Assembly: GCF_964019385.1 (NCBI RefSeq)
Contig: NC_088645.1
Span: 30,649,517 to 30,713,516, forward strand
Reading direction: 5' to 3'
From: Sycon ciliatum
Lineage: Eukaryota; Porifera; Calcarea; Leucosolenida; Sycettidae
DNA: 64,000 nucleotides
A program made the position numbers and the translations under genes. Below, piece by piece: positions 53,908 to 64,000 of this stretch (the stretch's first letter is position 1; the number at the start of each line of letters is the position of its first letter). The notes beneath the pieces are model-generated. The model saw only the letters and a program-made list of their open reading frames with translations, was not told where the DNA came from and made no database searches.

Positions 53908-54124
53908 CTGTTGTAGACATGGAAATCCGGTCGCACGTCTAGCGGCCCCAGGCCAGGGCGCTGGCCATGCAGCCGTGGACAAGCTGCACCCACATGCGCT
54001 GCATGCAGCGCTAGCGCGATCGTCGCATCGGATCAACAAGTGCACTGCACGCAGCGTTCTGTACGCGCGCTGAGGTCGCCGGCCCCGCGTCAATCGACTG
54101 GATTTCCATGTCCGCTACAGACAG
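53908..54124. mobile_element. Approximately 217-bp MITE (GACATGGAAATCC ends), copy 1
   Basis: The ends CTGTTGTAGACATGGAAATCC-like (left) and GGATTTCCATGTCCGCTACA (right) are imperfect inverted repeats. A second copy at 56790-57009 lies in the opposite orientation, with matching internal motifs (CTGAGGTCGCCGGCCCCG against CCGGGGCCGGCGCCCTCAG). No coding capacity. Confidence 0.65.
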
Positions 54125-54129
54125 TACAT

Positions 54130-55030
54130 GACATACATGTACATGTACTTACATACATACATGTGATTGTAGCCATCATGGTCATCATGGTCATTGTAGC
54201 TATCTAGCCATGCGCTTTCTTTGATAGTTGCTGTTTCTGTGAGACGCGTGAGGGCGAAATGCTATGCCTCCATTTTCGTACATGATCTCGCCTCTTGGTG
54301 CGCGAGGCGCCGAGCCCATCTCCTGTCTTTTTTTTTGTTCAGAGGTTTTCAGAATGGCTAGTACCAAGAGTAAATGCCCCCTCCCCCCCCCCCCCCCCCC
54401 ACCGTGAAAAGTGCAACAAGTATTTGCTGCAGGTTGAACTGGCAAACAGCCACCGAGTCGCCGACGCCCTATAAAACGGTATAGACCAGCGCCTCGCTAG
54501 CGTCTTCCCTCCCTCCTCTCCTCTCTCATTCTGCATCTCTCATGCACGACCATCTAGCATCTACCCATTGTCCCTTTTCCTCTCTATTATTTTTATTAAT
54601 CTGTTTTTCTTCTTGAACTCTGTTACTCTTTCACGAATGCTTGATATTTCTGTGAGTGGGAGATCCCCTGGACAGGCCTAGAGCCTCTGGGTGATCCTTT
54701 TAAAACTTCAATAAATTGGTGTTTGTGCTTGGTGGGAAGTATACCTACACATACTACATTCCATTTATCAATGGGGCAAGGCATTTTACATTCATTTTTC
54801 ATTTATATCCAGAGACCGTTTGTCAGTCTTCTTCTTCGTCCCTTTGAGAGTAGTCTCCATTTCCGTCTTGTCAAAAATATAATGTTAAACACCAAAACAA
54901 ATGCAACCACCATTCATTACCTCTTTCTCCTTCCCTCCTTCTTATCAACCACCACACCACACCGCTGCGCTCTCCGGCTGACCTCAATGCTGCTACTTAC
55001 CCCTCTTGATCCTTCCGTCCTCATAAAGTA
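54130..55030. other. Unassigned, possible retroelement 3' end near 54720
   Basis: A TATA-like CTATAAAACGG is at 54470-54480. A stretch at 54650-54720 ends in TTCAATAAATTGG, a polyadenylation-like end after GGGAGATCCCCTGGACAGGC. A poly(C) run lies at about 54374-54400. None of this is enough to define a transcription unit. Confidence 0.25.
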
Positions 55031-55054
55031 AAAATAAAATATACGGCCATGGGC

Positions 55055-55112
55055 TGGTGGTGTGTGTGTGTGTGGTGTGTGTGTGTGGGGGGGGGGGGTG
55101 GGGGGGGGGGGG
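55055..55112. repeat. (GT)n microsatellite followed by poly(G)
   Basis: GT repeats from about 55058 to 55087, then G-rich runs to about 55112. Confidence 0.95.
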
Positions 55113-55437
55113 ATGTAGTCCTACTGGCCCAAGTTTAACAACAAAAATGTATGACATGTACCACGACTTGTTTTTTGCTGCTACATGTACATGTTGTGGA
55201 AGAAGAAGGACATACACTGGCATTGACACAGGGATATTCATGGCTTACAGCTTGCCTTGCCGGCATGCCGTCTACACACATACATGTAGTGATGTAGGTT
55301 TAGCTGATCGATCCTCTTCAATTTTCCCCTCCATTTAGCTCAAATTTCGTAGTGCGGACGAAGGAGTGGTTTTCCGTACAGATACGGAAAAATGCTGAAG
55401 GTTATCGTTTCCAAGAATTCACTCGAATGGAGAGCCA

Positions 55438-55763
55438 AGGATAAATTTATAGAAAAGAAAAAAGACCAATGAACTACAAGTTACGCTATAATGTCCACTC
55501 GTGCTTGTCTGCGTTGCGCTCACCATCCCCTCCTGTTGTTTTTTCTATAACTTTGAACCTTCCAAGTTGGAAGGCTGTTGGAGTGCACATCCAAGATGTG
55601 CGAGAGCTGTTAGCCAGTTAGTTGTAGAACGCCAGCACCGTCGGTCAGTGTCGTGCAATGTTATCGCATGAGCTGATTCTTTAGTAACTGGTGGTGTTAG
55701 TGGACATTATAGCGTAGCTTTTAGTTCCTTGGTCCTTTTTCTTTTCTATAAAGTTATCTTTTC
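55438..55763. repeat. Approximately 325-bp MITE with about 65-bp terminal inverted repeats
   Basis: The left arm (AAGGATAAATTTATAGAAAA and on to ACGCTATAATGTCCACT near 55501) is mirrored by 55699-55763 (AGTGGACATTATAGCGTAGC and on to TTCTATAAAGTTATC) with few mismatches. There is no reading frame of note between. Confidence 0.75.
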
Positions 55764-55970
55764 CGTTCCCAAAGCGAACTCACGACGGCGGCTGAACACC
55801 GGGCAACCTGATATTGTGATAACCCCCTAGCGGCAGATGCAGCGCCTAACGGTGGGTGTGAGGGGATACCAAAAAGTCTACAACCATTGCAGGCACAAGT
55901 GCTGATCCGCATGATGACTTGAACCAAGTACACTAGTAGTACGCAGTAGTACATGACGTCATTGTACTTC

Positions 55971-56725
55971 AATCATGCTCTTTAACCAACTCACTGTACA
56001 TTGTACTTCAATCATGCTCTTTAACCAACTCACTGTACATTATACTTCAATCATGCTCTTTAACCAACTCACTGTACATTGTACTTCAATCATGCTCTTT
56101 GACCAACTCACTGTACATTATACTTCAATCATGCTCTTTAACCAACTCACTGTACATTGCACTTCAATCATGCTCTTTAACCAACTCACTGTACATTGTA
56201 CTTCAATCATGCTCTTTGACCAACTCACTGTACATTATACTTCAATCATGCTCTTTAACCAACTCACTGTACATTGCACTTCAATCATGCTCTTTAACCA
56301 ACTCACTGTACATTGTACTTCAATCATGCTCTTTAACCAACTCACTGTACATTGTACTTCAATCATGCTCTTTAACCAACTCACTGTACATTGTACTTCA
56401 ATCATGCTCTTTGACCAACTCACTGTACATTATACTTCAATCATGCTCTTTAACCAACTCACTGTACATTGCACTTCAATCATGCTCTTTAACCAACTCA
56501 CTGTACATTGTACTTCAATCATGCTCTTTAACCAACTCACTGTACATTATACTTCAATCATGCTCTTTAACCAACTCACTGTACATTGTACTTCAATCAT
56601 GCTCTTTAACCAACTCACTGTACATTATACTTCAATCATGCTCTTTAACCAACTCACTGTACATTGTACTTCAATCATGCTCTTTAACCAACTCACTGTA
56701 CATTGTACTTCAATCATGCTCTTTG
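55971..56725. repeat. 39-bp minisatellite, about 19 copies
   Basis: The unit is CATGCTCTTTAACCAACTCA followed by CTGTACATTGTACTTCAAT. Main variants are TTAACC/TTGACC and ATTGTA/ATTATA/ATTGCA, and they recur in ordered blocks. As 39 bp is 13 codons, plus-strand frames read MLFNQLTVHCTSI or QSCSLTNSLYIVL over and over, and the minus strand reads SWLKSMIEVQCTV. Several frames are open at once and no flanking exon structure is seen, so I treat it as non-coding. Confidence 0.97.
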
Positions 56726-56789
56726 ACTCAGGCAACTCACTGTACAGTGCCTGTCTGATCAACATGATCAAAAGCAAAGCGCATACGTA

Positions 56790-57009
56790 TTGTACTGTCG
56801 CGGACATGGAAATCCAGTCGATTGTCCGGGGCCGGCGCCCTCAGCGCGTACGTCGTCGTTATATGCAGCGCACATGTTGATACGATGCGACCAGCAGCAG
56901 CGCGTAATAGTAATACCAGGGAGTCGTATAGACCCCCTGGTAATACTGCATGCCATGGCGGCATGGCCAGCAGACGTGCGACCGGATTTCCATGCCCACG
57001 ACAGTACAA
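56790..57009. mobile_element. 220-bp MITE (GACATGGAAATCC ends), copy 2
   Basis: The ends TTGTACTGTCGCGGACATGG and its mirror (CCATGCCCACGACAGTACAA) are inverted repeats. It contains an internal palindrome (ACCAGGGAGTC, then GACCCCCTGGT). It is inverted relative to copy 1 at 53908-54124. Confidence 0.75.
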
Positions 57010-57640
57010 TGTCATGTACATGATGTACTATGGTGTGGAGCAGACTGCGAGTCTGTGAGTGTGACAGACCCGTCGACGACCACTGATATCATTTACATGT
57101 ACATGCATGACGGGTAGTTTTACTGTTACAGCTACTTGTTGCAATGTTGGGCAGAAGAGTCACCAGGTCACGTGGTCACGCTGACTGTTGACTACCACTA
57201 CCAGTAGTACTACAAAGTACTACAAGTACAACTCAATACAAGTGCTGAGAGTCACCAGGTCACGTGGTAACGCTGACTGATAACTACTAGTACTACTACA
57301 AGTACTAGTAGTAGTAGTAACGTCATTACTGACATTAGTTACAAGTACTACTACTACTAGTACTGAGTACTTGAGAACGGTTTTATTGTGCACAACACCA
57401 TGAAGGAAGAGTAGTAGTAGTAGTATTGACATATCCGTGGCAAGCCGCTTATGTACAACGGCATGGGAGAGGATAACAAAAAAATGAAAATATATTGTTG
57501 GGGAAATCCACGCTATTATCGAATATTCAACAATGACGGGTGTGGGGTTATACCAAATTCCCATAATGTGGAAGTACGTTATTATTGTTGAAAGCACTAG
57601 GTGATCTGCACTCTACAAGGTGACCTGTGCGATTATATCG
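57010..57640. repeat. Short direct repeats and AGT-rich microsatellites
   Basis: GAGTCACCAGGTCACGTGGT followed by ACGCTGACTG occurs at 57158 and 57249 and, diverged, at 58755. Between them lie (TAC/AGT)n runs. CAGGTCACGTGGTCACG is nearly palindromic and carries an E-box-like CACGTG. No gene was recognised. Confidence 0.6.
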
Positions 57641-58692
57641 TTAAGGGGGCAGCCTACCCATAAATTTCATATGGCATTCAATTGACCGTAACTTTGGTGT
57701 TTCTCAGTGGATTTGAGTGAAATTTTGACCACACACTCCTGCCACTATGCTGGCCCTCAGGACATGATTTACAAGTTCTTGCGCCTCACTGACAGGCTTT
57801 CCAGGCCGGAAAAACTCAAATTTCCGGCATAGTGCCACGGTGTGCGAGCCACCCAGGAGTCAAACAAATGCATTTACATTTTTTCACATTTTCGTGCCCA
57901 TTCTGTCCGTGCGCGGGACCCAAACCTAAAACAAGTCCAGAAGCAGCCATGGGTGGTGGGGTAGGGCCCCTCAACGTGGCCCTGGAATCTGTCACAACGG
58001 AACGAGTGGGCGTTCTCTCGCGGACTCCCACAGACCCAAGTCAATTTTTGAATTTTTTAGGTTTAGGGTGTGCTACGAGGTCGTACCTTTGATACAACAT
58101 CCAGTGCTGGGACCTCCACAGCAAGCCATTTCCACAGCGCTGCACACCAAATCCAGGATGCCCTCAGAAACCGGCAAAGACTGCCACTCACGTTTCACTA
58201 CTGCCTAGTACTGAATCCTACCTGACTTCTTGACACGACTCAAACTTGCCAAAGTCACTAAATCAACGTCAACTACAATAATCAAGCCACATATCTGCAA
58301 CGTCACGAGGGTGCTGGCAAAAGTCCTGCTGCACGGCGGCGGGCTTCGCCCGCCGCCGTGCAGCCCAATACGTGGTTTTTTAACGTGATTTTTTGGACTT
58401 TTTTGGACTTGGGGCAAAATTCTGCACACTTTCGCGTGTTTCCATAATACGACAAGTTGCGCACGGTCTGCTCACATTCAAATACAGTGCTGCCAACAAA
58501 TGACAGCATGCAACAAAAAAATCTTTCCTTGCAAGGGCACATTTTCGGCCATAACTCTTGAACGGCTGGTCAGATAGGGACACAATTTTCAGAGAATTTG
58601 CAGCTATTCATGCTCTTTTAACTGACGTAGCACTCAATATGAATTTACAAATTCGATTTTTCAGCGAATTTTTGGGTAGTCTGCCGCCTTAA
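57641..58692. mobile_element. TTAA-flanked DNA transposon, about 1.05 kb
   Basis: The ends read TTAAGGGGGCAGCCTACCCA on the left and TGGGTAGTCTGCCGCCTTAA on the right, an inverted pair with three mismatches. Both ends include TTAA, which suggests TTAA target duplication (piggyBac-like), though the G-rich ends are not classical. The inside shows no transposase. A very stable hairpin lies at 58329-58363. Confidence 0.65.
58329..58363. repeat. Perfect 16-bp GC-rich hairpin with TTC loop
   Basis: CTGCACGGCGGCGGGC, TTC, then the exact reverse complement of the left arm. It lies inside the TTAA-flanked element. It has no U-tract and is not a bacterial-type terminator in this context. Confidence 0.9.
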
Positions 58693-58825
58693 ATGATTGC
58701 CTGTTCCGAGCAACCAAACGAAGAGTACTACTAGTACTACTACTAGTACTAGTGCTGAAGTCACTAGGTCACCATGGTAACGCTGACTGATAACACGTAC
58801 ACTGAGTGTACAGATACTGAGGTTC

Positions 58826-59110
58826 GGTAGTTACCTCGTCAAGCGGTGACAAAACACAAAGTCGCGTCACCTGCGATTGTCGTGCTTCCAAGGGTCACGG
58901 AATCGCATTAGTTACATGTACATGTAAATCTTCGACTGGGGCTCGTGCAAGATCTCCAGGTCAACAAATAAACTCCTATAATATTATTATAGGAGTTTCT
59001 CCTTCGCTGGCAAGCCATCCTGTAGTGTTTTCCTGCTGAATGTTCACCAAACACCTGGGAGAAAAGAGTTCTGAGTTTCGCTTGCCGCTGGACAATTAAA
59101 CGAGCCCCTA
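58826..59110. mobile_element. Decayed copy of the 3508-4101 DNA transposon family
   Basis: Shared in order with 3508-3760: GTAGTTAC, ACAAAGTCGCGTC, CACCTGC, GTCACGG/GTCACAG, TTTCTCCTT, GCAAGCCATC, and TTGCCGCTGGACAA. About 75% similar by eye. An added palindrome (AACTCCTATAATATTATTAT and complement, 58971-58998) interrupts it. The other terminal repeat was not found. Confidence 0.6.
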
Positions 59111-59157
59111 CATGGCTACTGCCCCCCCCCCCCCTGCCTAACCCCCAAGTAATTAGT

Positions 59158-59249
59158 TGCAAGACGAACAAAGAAGTACTTGTAAGTTTTATGTTGCCGA
59201 CGGGCCGAAATAAAAAAACCCAAAAAAACAAAAATTAATAAAACGTCGC
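59158..59249. repeat. 92-bp repeat identical to 63909-64000
   Basis: It begins TGCAAGACGAACAAAGAAGT and ends in an A-rich stretch (AATAAAAAAACCCAAAAAAA, then TTAATAAAACGTCGC). I see no difference between the two copies. The A-rich end suggests the 3' end of a plus-strand retroelement. Confidence 0.9.
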
Positions 59250-59299
59250 CGTAGTGTAGCACCATGCAGCATTTTGGATGGTGCACCGGTGTACAACTG

Positions 59300-60610
59300 T
59301 GGCCCTATAAGTAGCGATCATTATGATCACATTCAAATACATTCTAGATCTACCGTCACTTTCTACGTGTACACGTACGAAAAAAAATCGATATCATCGA
59401 TTGATTCAATTCAGACTACAATGTATGTACATGGGTGTACTGCCAAAGGCACGTCTAAACGTGAAATTCCATGATAGAGTGGCGTGAACAGAGTAGCAGC
59501 AGTACGAGTAGTCGTGTATGATAAATCGTGGATGGCCACCACATGTATACGGGCTGTGGTTATTATCATGATTGTCATGTCAGCGAAGATTGACAGCTAG
59601 ATGTACATGTAGGTACACGCACATGGCGTACGTACGCAGCTTTCCTAGGCTCAAGCAGTCAAGGCTAGCTGCTCTGCTGGGCTTGTTCAGATTTCTGGAT
59701 TTCATGCTGTCTTCTTCTGCGTAAACCTAGAAAATAATAGTACTAGAATGTAGCTTGTCAAACATGGCTACAAGTCATGACATCACCAAGCTAGTGAGTA
59801 CAGCCGTGTACATATACAATGTATATGTACATGTCATGTAGCTGTGCAAGACACCATTATGATGTGTACGTGTCATGTCATGACATCTACTGCAGTCTGG
59901 TCTCTGTACTGTAGTATTGTAGTTTGTAGGCAGGATCTGGACTGCTCTTTCTCTACGGATGCAATGTGAACCACGTTCCCCTTTGCGCACCGATCTCATG
60001 TATGTAGTTCGGGAGCTGTGAGATGACTTTTTTCATCAGGCCAGGGTATGTCAATTCAGAGAGAGAACTTGAAACTAGGCACAGGGGAAGCTGGTGGCAT
60101 CTAGAGGACGATTTGGAACTTGGCCGTTCCGAAGCTGGGCGCTAACGTCGATGCGCGGAGGTTCCCTATCTCGTTCCGTAATTAATTTCCTCAATTTTTG
60201 AGCCGTTCAGCGCTTGAAAATGGGAAAAATCATCAAACCCTGATGCACCAGTAACCACACGTTTTCCACGCGAATGACTAAAGTTTGCAATTTTTTCAAG
60301 AGAACCACGGATTGAAATGTCACGTTACTCTGTCGACGAAATGTTTTGTTTGTTCGATTATGTCGTTGAGTTCTGAAGTAACATGGCTGGCAGTTAGTTT
60401 GAAGGAGGACAGGGCTGGTGTTGCTGAGATTTTCGTACATACATGACATGTACATGTAGGTGCTAAGTGACTTGGCATTTTGACCCTGATGGTGACAGGC
60501 ATGGCCCTTAGAAACCATTCCTCTCCATCGAGGGGACTCTGGATTGTTTTTACCAATAGCGTGTTGCAGATTGATCATGCACGTATTACTATTGCAGCTA
60601 TGTGCAAAAG
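59300..60610. repeat. Diverged tandem segmental duplication, copy 1
   Basis: Matches 61230-63180 in order: GGCACGTC, AAGATTGACAGCTAG, GGCTAGCTGCT, GTGTCATGTCATG, TCTGGACTGCTCT, GTGAACCACGTTCCC, GTAGTTCGGGAG, GAGTTCTGAAGTAACAT, GGACTCTGGATTGTTTTTAC. On the minus strand a short stretch (LTASHVTSELNDIIEQTKHF) keeps its sense in both copies, so it may be an exon remnant. No gene model can be closed. Confidence 0.75.
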
Positions 60611-61229
60611 AGGAACGACAGTACTCAGGAGTGAGGAAAAAATACCCAAACATCTATCCAACATAGTTTGGTGCTAACACCACACTAACTAAGATCTCAA
60701 TTGAACTACTATCTATCGCTCTCCCTTACCTTGTCCTTGTCCCAAGGTTGCAAATCTGGGATGATAGTAAATCCCGGATTTGGCGCCGTCCTGAACTTGC
60801 CCAGGCTGCAGGGGCAATGAGAATACCCCAGGAAGAAGTACGGCCAGGAATCAACTGCAGCAGAACTACATGTATCTCGGAAAGCGGGATAATGTCTTCT
60901 TGCCAGAAAACACAGCGCCTACGCCTAGTGGACTAAGTTCATAACGCAAAGTAGAGTCCCTTCTTTCTTGAGACGCAAACAGCACACGAGCGTTCACCAA
61001 TGTCAATCATGATACAGAACAGGATGCCTGACTGATAATGATAACGTGGCGTGATGTACATGTAATCGTTCCCAGATCGAGATGTAGACCCATGTTGGCC
61101 ATAAGCGGAACGTGATGGATCCGTCCACAAGGTTTATGCAGCATGCATGTGTAGGAGAGCGGTACTGCTGTAATGCTGTACTGCTGTACTGTTAATGGAT
61201 ACAGCTACTACAGACGTCCCGGGTAGTAG
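60611..61229. other. Sequence between the two segmental copies
   Basis: A plus-strand frame of about 62 codons (60748-60936, starting MQIWDDSKSRIWRRPELAQA) has no recognised domain. Nothing else was seen. Confidence 0.35.
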
Positions 61230-63180
61230 GGTCATCTTCAAGTACATGATTGTACAATGTAGTCTACGTATGAGCAAATCCATACTAGAACTAGCGATTG
61301 ATAGCATGCACACTAAGTCTAAGGTCAAAGGCACGTCCGAATCTGAATTTCCATGCTACAGGGCAGTGAGCAGTAGTAGAAGTCGTGTGTTTCTAAAATC
61401 CTGGACAACGGACACATGATTGTAAACTGTTTGTGGTTGCGATCATGTCATGCCAGGGAGGATTGACAGCTAGCTTCATGCGCTTGCCACATGTGCACAG
61501 CTTTCCGATGCTCAAGGCTAGCTGCTGTAGTCCCGTTGTTTTGACAACTTGGTTTCGTGTGGCTTCCTTCTTACTGAGAATGCGATCCAGGTGTTACACA
61601 TACGTTCTGGATATCTTGTCCTTCACGAGTGGAATGTTCATTCGGCTCGCGTTGTGTTTCAAGCAAGCGCTGTGCCGGGGAAAACATGATTTAGCTGAGG
61701 TAGGTATGCTCTTGCCAGTCTAGCCTAGTGAACATCCGATGGCAGCCGGAAGTGTGAAAGTACGGAACCAGCGGGCTAGTTCGTTCAAGATGAGCTGCAA
61801 ATGTAGTAGTACAGTATTCATGTACTCTAGTCCCAAATCAAAGGAGTCGTTTGCGGTGGTGGACAACAAGACACTGAGTGTGTAGGGATGATACGTCCAG
61901 CGCTGAACAGAACAGCAATTTCGCTAGGATGTAAAAACTGCGCGTGCACCTCAGAACCATTACTCATTAGTTGAAGTGACCGCTAGTGCACTGTCTGTGA
62001 ACTGCGTTCAGATCAAATGGACGCAGGCAGTGCACATGACTTGTGACGTCTCAAGCTGAGGTGCAAAACCTACAATGCCCAGCTCATTGTCAAACACCGT
62101 TACATGACATCGCCAGGTTAGTGTAGTAGTGACACGACTGTGATGTGTACGTGTCATGTCATGTCTACTGCAGTCTGGACTCGGCAGTGTTGCAGGCTGG
62201 GTCTGGACTGCTCTCTCTCTCTCTCTGGCCGTCTGGGGATACAATGTCAATGTGAACCACGTTCCCTTTTGCGCATCGATGTCAATACGGGACAGTACTT
62301 GCACAGCATGTAGTTCGGGAGAAATGTGCGCGATGCCTTATTTCACCAGGGTAGGCCACTTCAGAGAAAGGACTTGAAACTTCGCACAGAGGAAGCTGGT
62401 GACATCTACATGCAGAGGACGATTTGGGAACTTGCCTGTGCCGAAGCTGTGCGCTAGCCTTGGTGCGTGGAGGTTTGTTCTGTCATCGGTCCCCTTTTCG
62501 TTCGGCTAATATCTTCATTTTGGAGCCGCTCAGCGTTTAAAATTGTGAAAAATCAGCACGTTTCTCTGGCGCACAAGTAACCAGACGTTTTCATGCCAAT
62601 GACTACAGTTTGCTAAATTTAAAAAGAAGAACACGAGGAAACAAGACGCGAAACGGAAAGCCATTCTGCCGACGAAAAGTTTTGTTTGTTGAATTGTGTT
62701 GTTGAGTTCTGAAGTAACATAGCTGGTAGTTAGTTGGAGGAGGCCAGTGCTGGTGTCTCTGAGATTGTCGTGCATACATATACATGTACAATAATGTAAC
62801 ATAATATTATACACTGTACAAATATTACACAGCAATGAATCAAACAAGTCTCATTCCGCTGGTACGCCGAGTTTCGTGTCAAAACACTTCATCAGACAGC
62901 ATATGACCAAGACTAACAATCACTAGAATATATACGGAGAAGGGGAAAAGGGGAGAAGGGGGCAAAGGTGATGGAGGTACATTTCAATAGCGCGGGGAAA
63001 TGGGATGACAAAATCAGCGTGATTATAAGAGGAAAAACACACATGTACTTATACGCGTAACTACTAAGTGACTTGGCAGTTGACCCTGATTGTGACAGCA
63101 TGCATGTGCCTTAGAAACTCTTCCTCTCCATCAACGGGACTCTGGATTGTTTTTACCAAGAGAGTTTTAAAGATTTATCA
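61230..63180. repeat. Diverged tandem segmental duplication, copy 2
   Basis: It has the same landmarks as copy 1 at 59300-60610, with extra sequence (about 62800-63060) inserted before the final shared part (AGTGACTTGGCA and CTCCATCAACGGGACTCTGG). The minus-strand stretch corresponding to the exon-like segment reads LTTSYVTSELNNTIQQTKLF. Confidence 0.75.
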
Positions 63181-63320
63181 TCACTGCAAATTATTTCATG
63201 CTAGTCAATGAGCGGCCTCAGAGCGTGTGTGTAAGGTGGTAAGGTACACATCGTGGTGGCTGTCTGGCAATATCAGTACATATATTCGTTGAACGAAACA
63301 CTCCGTTATGCATGCACATG

Positions 63321-63404
63321 TACAGTACTGGCAACTGAAATCCGACCCCCTGGGCGGTGCGTCGCGCCCGCCCAGGGGGTTGGATTTCAGTAGCCAGTAC
63401 TGTA
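63321..63404. repeat. 84-bp snapback MITE
   Basis: The arms TACAGTACTGGC...CTGAAATCC...CCCCCTGGGCGG and their mirror pair almost completely; the loop is about 10 bases. GAAATCC links it loosely to the GACATGGAAATCC MITE family. Confidence 0.8.
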
Positions 63405-63579
63405 CAGTGGATATGGGTTATAAAGTCATCGGACATAGTGATAAACTGGCTATATTGATACAAAATTATTATTATTACTTCAAGTATTATTATTATTATT
63501 ATAGACAACACCTCATGGCATGAGAAGAAAATCAGCCAGTACGGGAGATGTGGGTGTTAACCAACCATGGTGAATAAAA

Positions 63580-63800
63580 GAAGAAAAGTAATGGTCAAGA
63601 CGGAGAAGCATGGGAGGGACAGGTGATGGTGAATCTAGTGAGCAGATTTAAATGCGTCCAGGGTACTGGCATTGCGCGTAGTAGCGGGCAGCGCAAGCCA
63701 AGCAGAGTAAGCAACAAAGAGTGGAGAGCGTACAAGGGAGGACGTTTTAGCCAAGGGGAAGGCAACAGAGCATCTTGTCTGGGAGCCATCTGTGATTCGG
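63580..63800 (-). pseudogene. LINE reverse-transcriptase C-terminal fragment
   Basis: The minus-strand frame reads SLVRSPLFVAYSAWLALPAT and RNASTLDAFKSAH before a stop. The W-x-x-LP followed by S-T-L-D-A-F-K-S-A is the familiar C-terminal pattern of LINE reverse transcriptases. The catalytic core is not in the window. The frame remains open upstream to the window edge but without RT motifs. Confidence 0.45.
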
Positions 63801-63908
63801 AACCAGTTATACACGTTAAGATGAGGAGGATGTAGAGCTAGTTTAAATTTGTGAGCAAAAGTGCAAATTAATTTTTGACGGTGGGTCGACAGTGGGCAAG
63901 CAGTGGCG

Positions 63909-64000
63909 TGCAAGACGAACAAAGAAGTACTTGTAAGTTTTATGTTGCCGACGGGCCGAAATAAAAAAACCCAAAAAAACAAAAATTAATAAAACGTCGC
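63909..64000. repeat. Second copy of the 92-bp repeat (runs to the window edge)
   Basis: Identical to 59158-59249 as far as the window goes; the true end may lie beyond 64000. Confidence 0.9.

Noticed and set aside
58329-58363. GC-rich hairpin as a transcription terminator
   Set aside because: It has no U-tract and the context is eukaryotic; it lies within a transposon.

Overview
This window looks like intron-rich, transposon-rich nuclear DNA of a metazoan, most likely a marine invertebrate. The reasons are phase-1 extracellular-domain exons (Ig, CCP/sushi, EGF-like) with GT-AG splice sites, BEL/Pao, Penelope-like, LINE, SINE and hAT remains, many minisatellites, and no prokaryotic operons. 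A sponge or another early-branching animal would fit, but the sequence alone does not settle this.

Left third, minus strand (about 26.2 kb down to 2.87 kb): I can assemble a split gene for a single-pass membrane protein. In transcript order it has a hydrophobic leader-like exon (26121-26218, weakest), an Ig-like exon (16828-17145), a CCP exon (15567-15752), an EGF-like exon (13599-13718), a stalk plus transmembrane exon (6798-6960) and a cytoplasmic tail exon ending in a stop (2874-3141). All junctions have compatible phases (1,1,1,1,2). Its introns are filled with mobile DNA. These include a complete BEL/Pao retrotransposon with 518-bp LTRs (17224-24752) inside a 56-bp minisatellite, and a tandemly multiplied block (7.06-13.38 kb) carrying three copies of a hAT-type MITE, one of them split by a 5'-truncated LINE. 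There is also an inverted hAT copy itself split by another insertion, a tRNA-derived SINE with target-site duplications, and several foldback MITEs. The far left end carries a Penelope-like GIY-YIG fragment flanked by 354-bp inverted arms.

Middle (28.87-46.4 kb): one enormous hierarchical tandem array of about 17.5 kb. Its base unit is about 24 bp and it is interrupted by four blocks of a 54-bp unit. Recent internal duplications have periods of 441, 638, 713, 1094 and 1525 bp. Because the units are multiples of three and lack stops, most frames on both strands are open, so the long reading frames there should not be taken as genes. A second SINE, a 12-bp and a 43-bp minisatellite precede it; a 21-bp array follows.

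Right third (47.3-64 kb): I could not establish a host gene here. It holds candidate DNA transposons (a TTA-flanked Harbinger-like element, a TTAA-flanked element, snapback MITEs), degraded LINE reverse-transcriptase tails, a 39-bp minisatellite with a 13-codon period, microsatellites, long G/C homopolymers and a diverged tandem segmental duplication at 59.3-63.2 kb.
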